Shown in pieces: positions 5,929 through 6,354 of a stretch of DNA of 6,354 nt. Position 1 is the first letter of the stretch; the number at the start of each line of letters is the position of its first letter. The notes beneath the pieces were generated by a model, which saw only the letters and a list, made by a program, of their open reading frames with translations, ran no database searches and was not told where the DNA came from. The position numbers and the translations under genes were made by a program. Origin of the DNA: Smithella sp. D17 (GTDB lineage Bacteria > Desulfobacterota > Syntrophia > Syntrophales > Smithellaceae); NCBI GenBank assembly GCA_000753945.1, contig JQOA01000065.1:1-6354 (forward strand). The letters run 5' to 3'.

Positions 5929-5937
5929 TATTTTCAG

Positions 5938-6225
5938 GTGAAAAATGGAAAATTTAATACTAACGACGTTAAACACACCTGCGAAAATAAACTGAGTATC
6001 AAATTTAGAAACACAAAAGAATGCAATGGCTGGGTGATTTTTAATAATGTCAAACTTTCTCGTGTTACAGTTCCACTGGGGCGCAAGCCTATACCACCAA
6101 AGACTTACAAGAATATGGCTAATCAGTTACATCTAACCGTAGATGAGTTTGACGATTTACTGGAATGTCCCTTAACGGCAGATAAATACTTCAAACTCTT
6201 ACGGGGCAGAGGTGTTGTTAAATAA
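5938..6225 (+). CDS. Small HicA/YcfA-like protein, possible partner of the HicB-like protein
   Basis: The 95-residue product loosely resembles the double-stranded-RNA-binding-like fold of HicA/YcfA toxins. A helical start with a basic strand (about 10-27) leads to GWVIFNNVKLSRVTVPLGRK (31-50) and then PIPPKTYKNMANQLHLTVDEFDDL (51-74) in sequence, matching the usual order of P-x-x-x-x-x-x-P-x-T-x-x-x-x-x-x-Q-L in that family. The C-terminus, ECPLTADKYFKLLRGRG, extends past the typical domain. The catalytic histidine of classical HicA (in G-S-H-x-x-F) is not seen, so nuclease activity is doubtful and the assignment tentative. GTG 5938 was chosen because GAGGTG (5923-5928) lies nine bases upstream; GTG 5926 is an in-frame alternative that overlaps that signal. 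The frame was probably separated from the HicB-like gene at 3864-4358 by the insertion sequence, and its own promoter is not apparent. Confidence 0.6.
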   Translation: MKNGKFNTNDVKHTCENKLSIKFRNTKECNGWVIFNNVKLSRVTVPLGRKPIPPKTYKNMANQLHLTVDEFDDLLECPLTADKYFKLLRGRGVVK

Positions 6226-6354
6226 TAATAAATCCTAGTTGTAATGTAACATAGATGATGAGATTAACAAGTTACTGAAGCGTGTGGTGGTAATTAATTT
6301 TTGCATGACAGCTAGTTCTACTCCGACACATAATTAATTATGATCAGATCAGCA
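6226..6354. other. Non-coding tail of the window, nothing recognised
   Basis: This AT-rich stretch holds no open frame of note on either strand and no clear terminator. The AT palindrome TAATTAATT occurs at 6291-6299 and again within 6331-6340, 40 bases apart, and GATCA is repeated in tandem near 6342. None of these gives a supported function. Confidence 0.4.

Larger units (their letters stand above)
4447..5930 (+). mobile_element. IS110/IS1111-family insertion sequence, ends approximate
   Basis: The element consists of a DEDD-type transposase gene (4486-5708), a short left end, and about 210 bases of structured non-coding DNA after the transposase. IS110-family elements have no terminal inverted repeats at their very tips and make no regular target duplications, so the ends cannot be read off directly. 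A long non-coding right end and short left end fit the IS1111 group, which has subterminal inverted repeats; the best candidates are 4454-4470 and 5914-5928. The space upstream (127 bases from the HicB-like stop to the transposase start) looks small for an IS110-group left end carrying its guide RNA. The coordinates given are estimates, uncertain by tens of bases on each side. The transposase frame is broken, so this copy may be inactive. Confidence 0.6.

Noticed and set aside
6291..6340. TAATTAATT palindromes as an attachment site
   Set aside because: They are short, purely AT and common by chance in this composition; no match to the selC 3' end is present.
1..6354. CRISPR array, rRNA or riboswitch
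   Set aside because: No regularly spaced repeats, no rRNA-like sequence, and no known riboswitch core was seen.

Overview
The window is bacterial chromosomal DNA. It joins a housekeeping segment (positions 1 to about 3320) to a more AT-rich accessory segment (about 3321 to 6354). The chromosomal part carries the first half of mfd on the minus strand, running off the left edge. Divergent from it is a complete moeA-type molybdenum cofactor gene, and after that comes selC, the selenocysteine tRNA, with its own promoter and terminator. Molybdenum insertion plus selenocysteine decoding suggests an organism that makes seleno-molybdo (or tungsto) enzymes such as formate dehydrogenase. A Gram-negative anaerobe of the Desulfobacterota/Syntrophales type fits the protein style, but this is inferred from general resemblance and is not proven.

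selC is a well-known integration site for genomic islands and phage-like elements, and gene content changes directly after its terminator. The accessory part begins with a translationally coupled pair: a 130-residue protein of unknown function, faintly DUF3467-like, and a 164-residue protein with a C-terminal HicB-like domain. An IS110/IS1111-family element follows. Its DEDD transposase is split by a one-base frame change at a run of nine A. After the element lies a 95-residue protein that loosely resembles a HicA/YcfA partner. The simplest reading is that the insertion sequence landed between a HicB-like and a HicA-like gene that once formed one operon. No integrase and no second attachment site are visible in the window.

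The most interesting non-coding feature is the roughly 145-base stretch just after the transposase stop (5738-5882). It can fold into an 11-bp closing stem around a 5-bp hairpin and a 9-bp stem. Its position after the transposase and its size suit the guide (bridge) RNA that IS1111-group elements encode in their right end. The same stretch can be read as a 56-codon open frame, but the nested complementarity argues for RNA. Element ends are not fixed; weak subterminal inverted repeats near 4454-4470 and 5914-5928 are the best candidates.

Other regulatory signals include a perfect 10-bp inverted repeat flanking the best -10 box of mfd, candidate sigma70-type promoters for moeA and selC, and hairpins after moeA and selC. 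The last 129 bases hold no recognisable gene.
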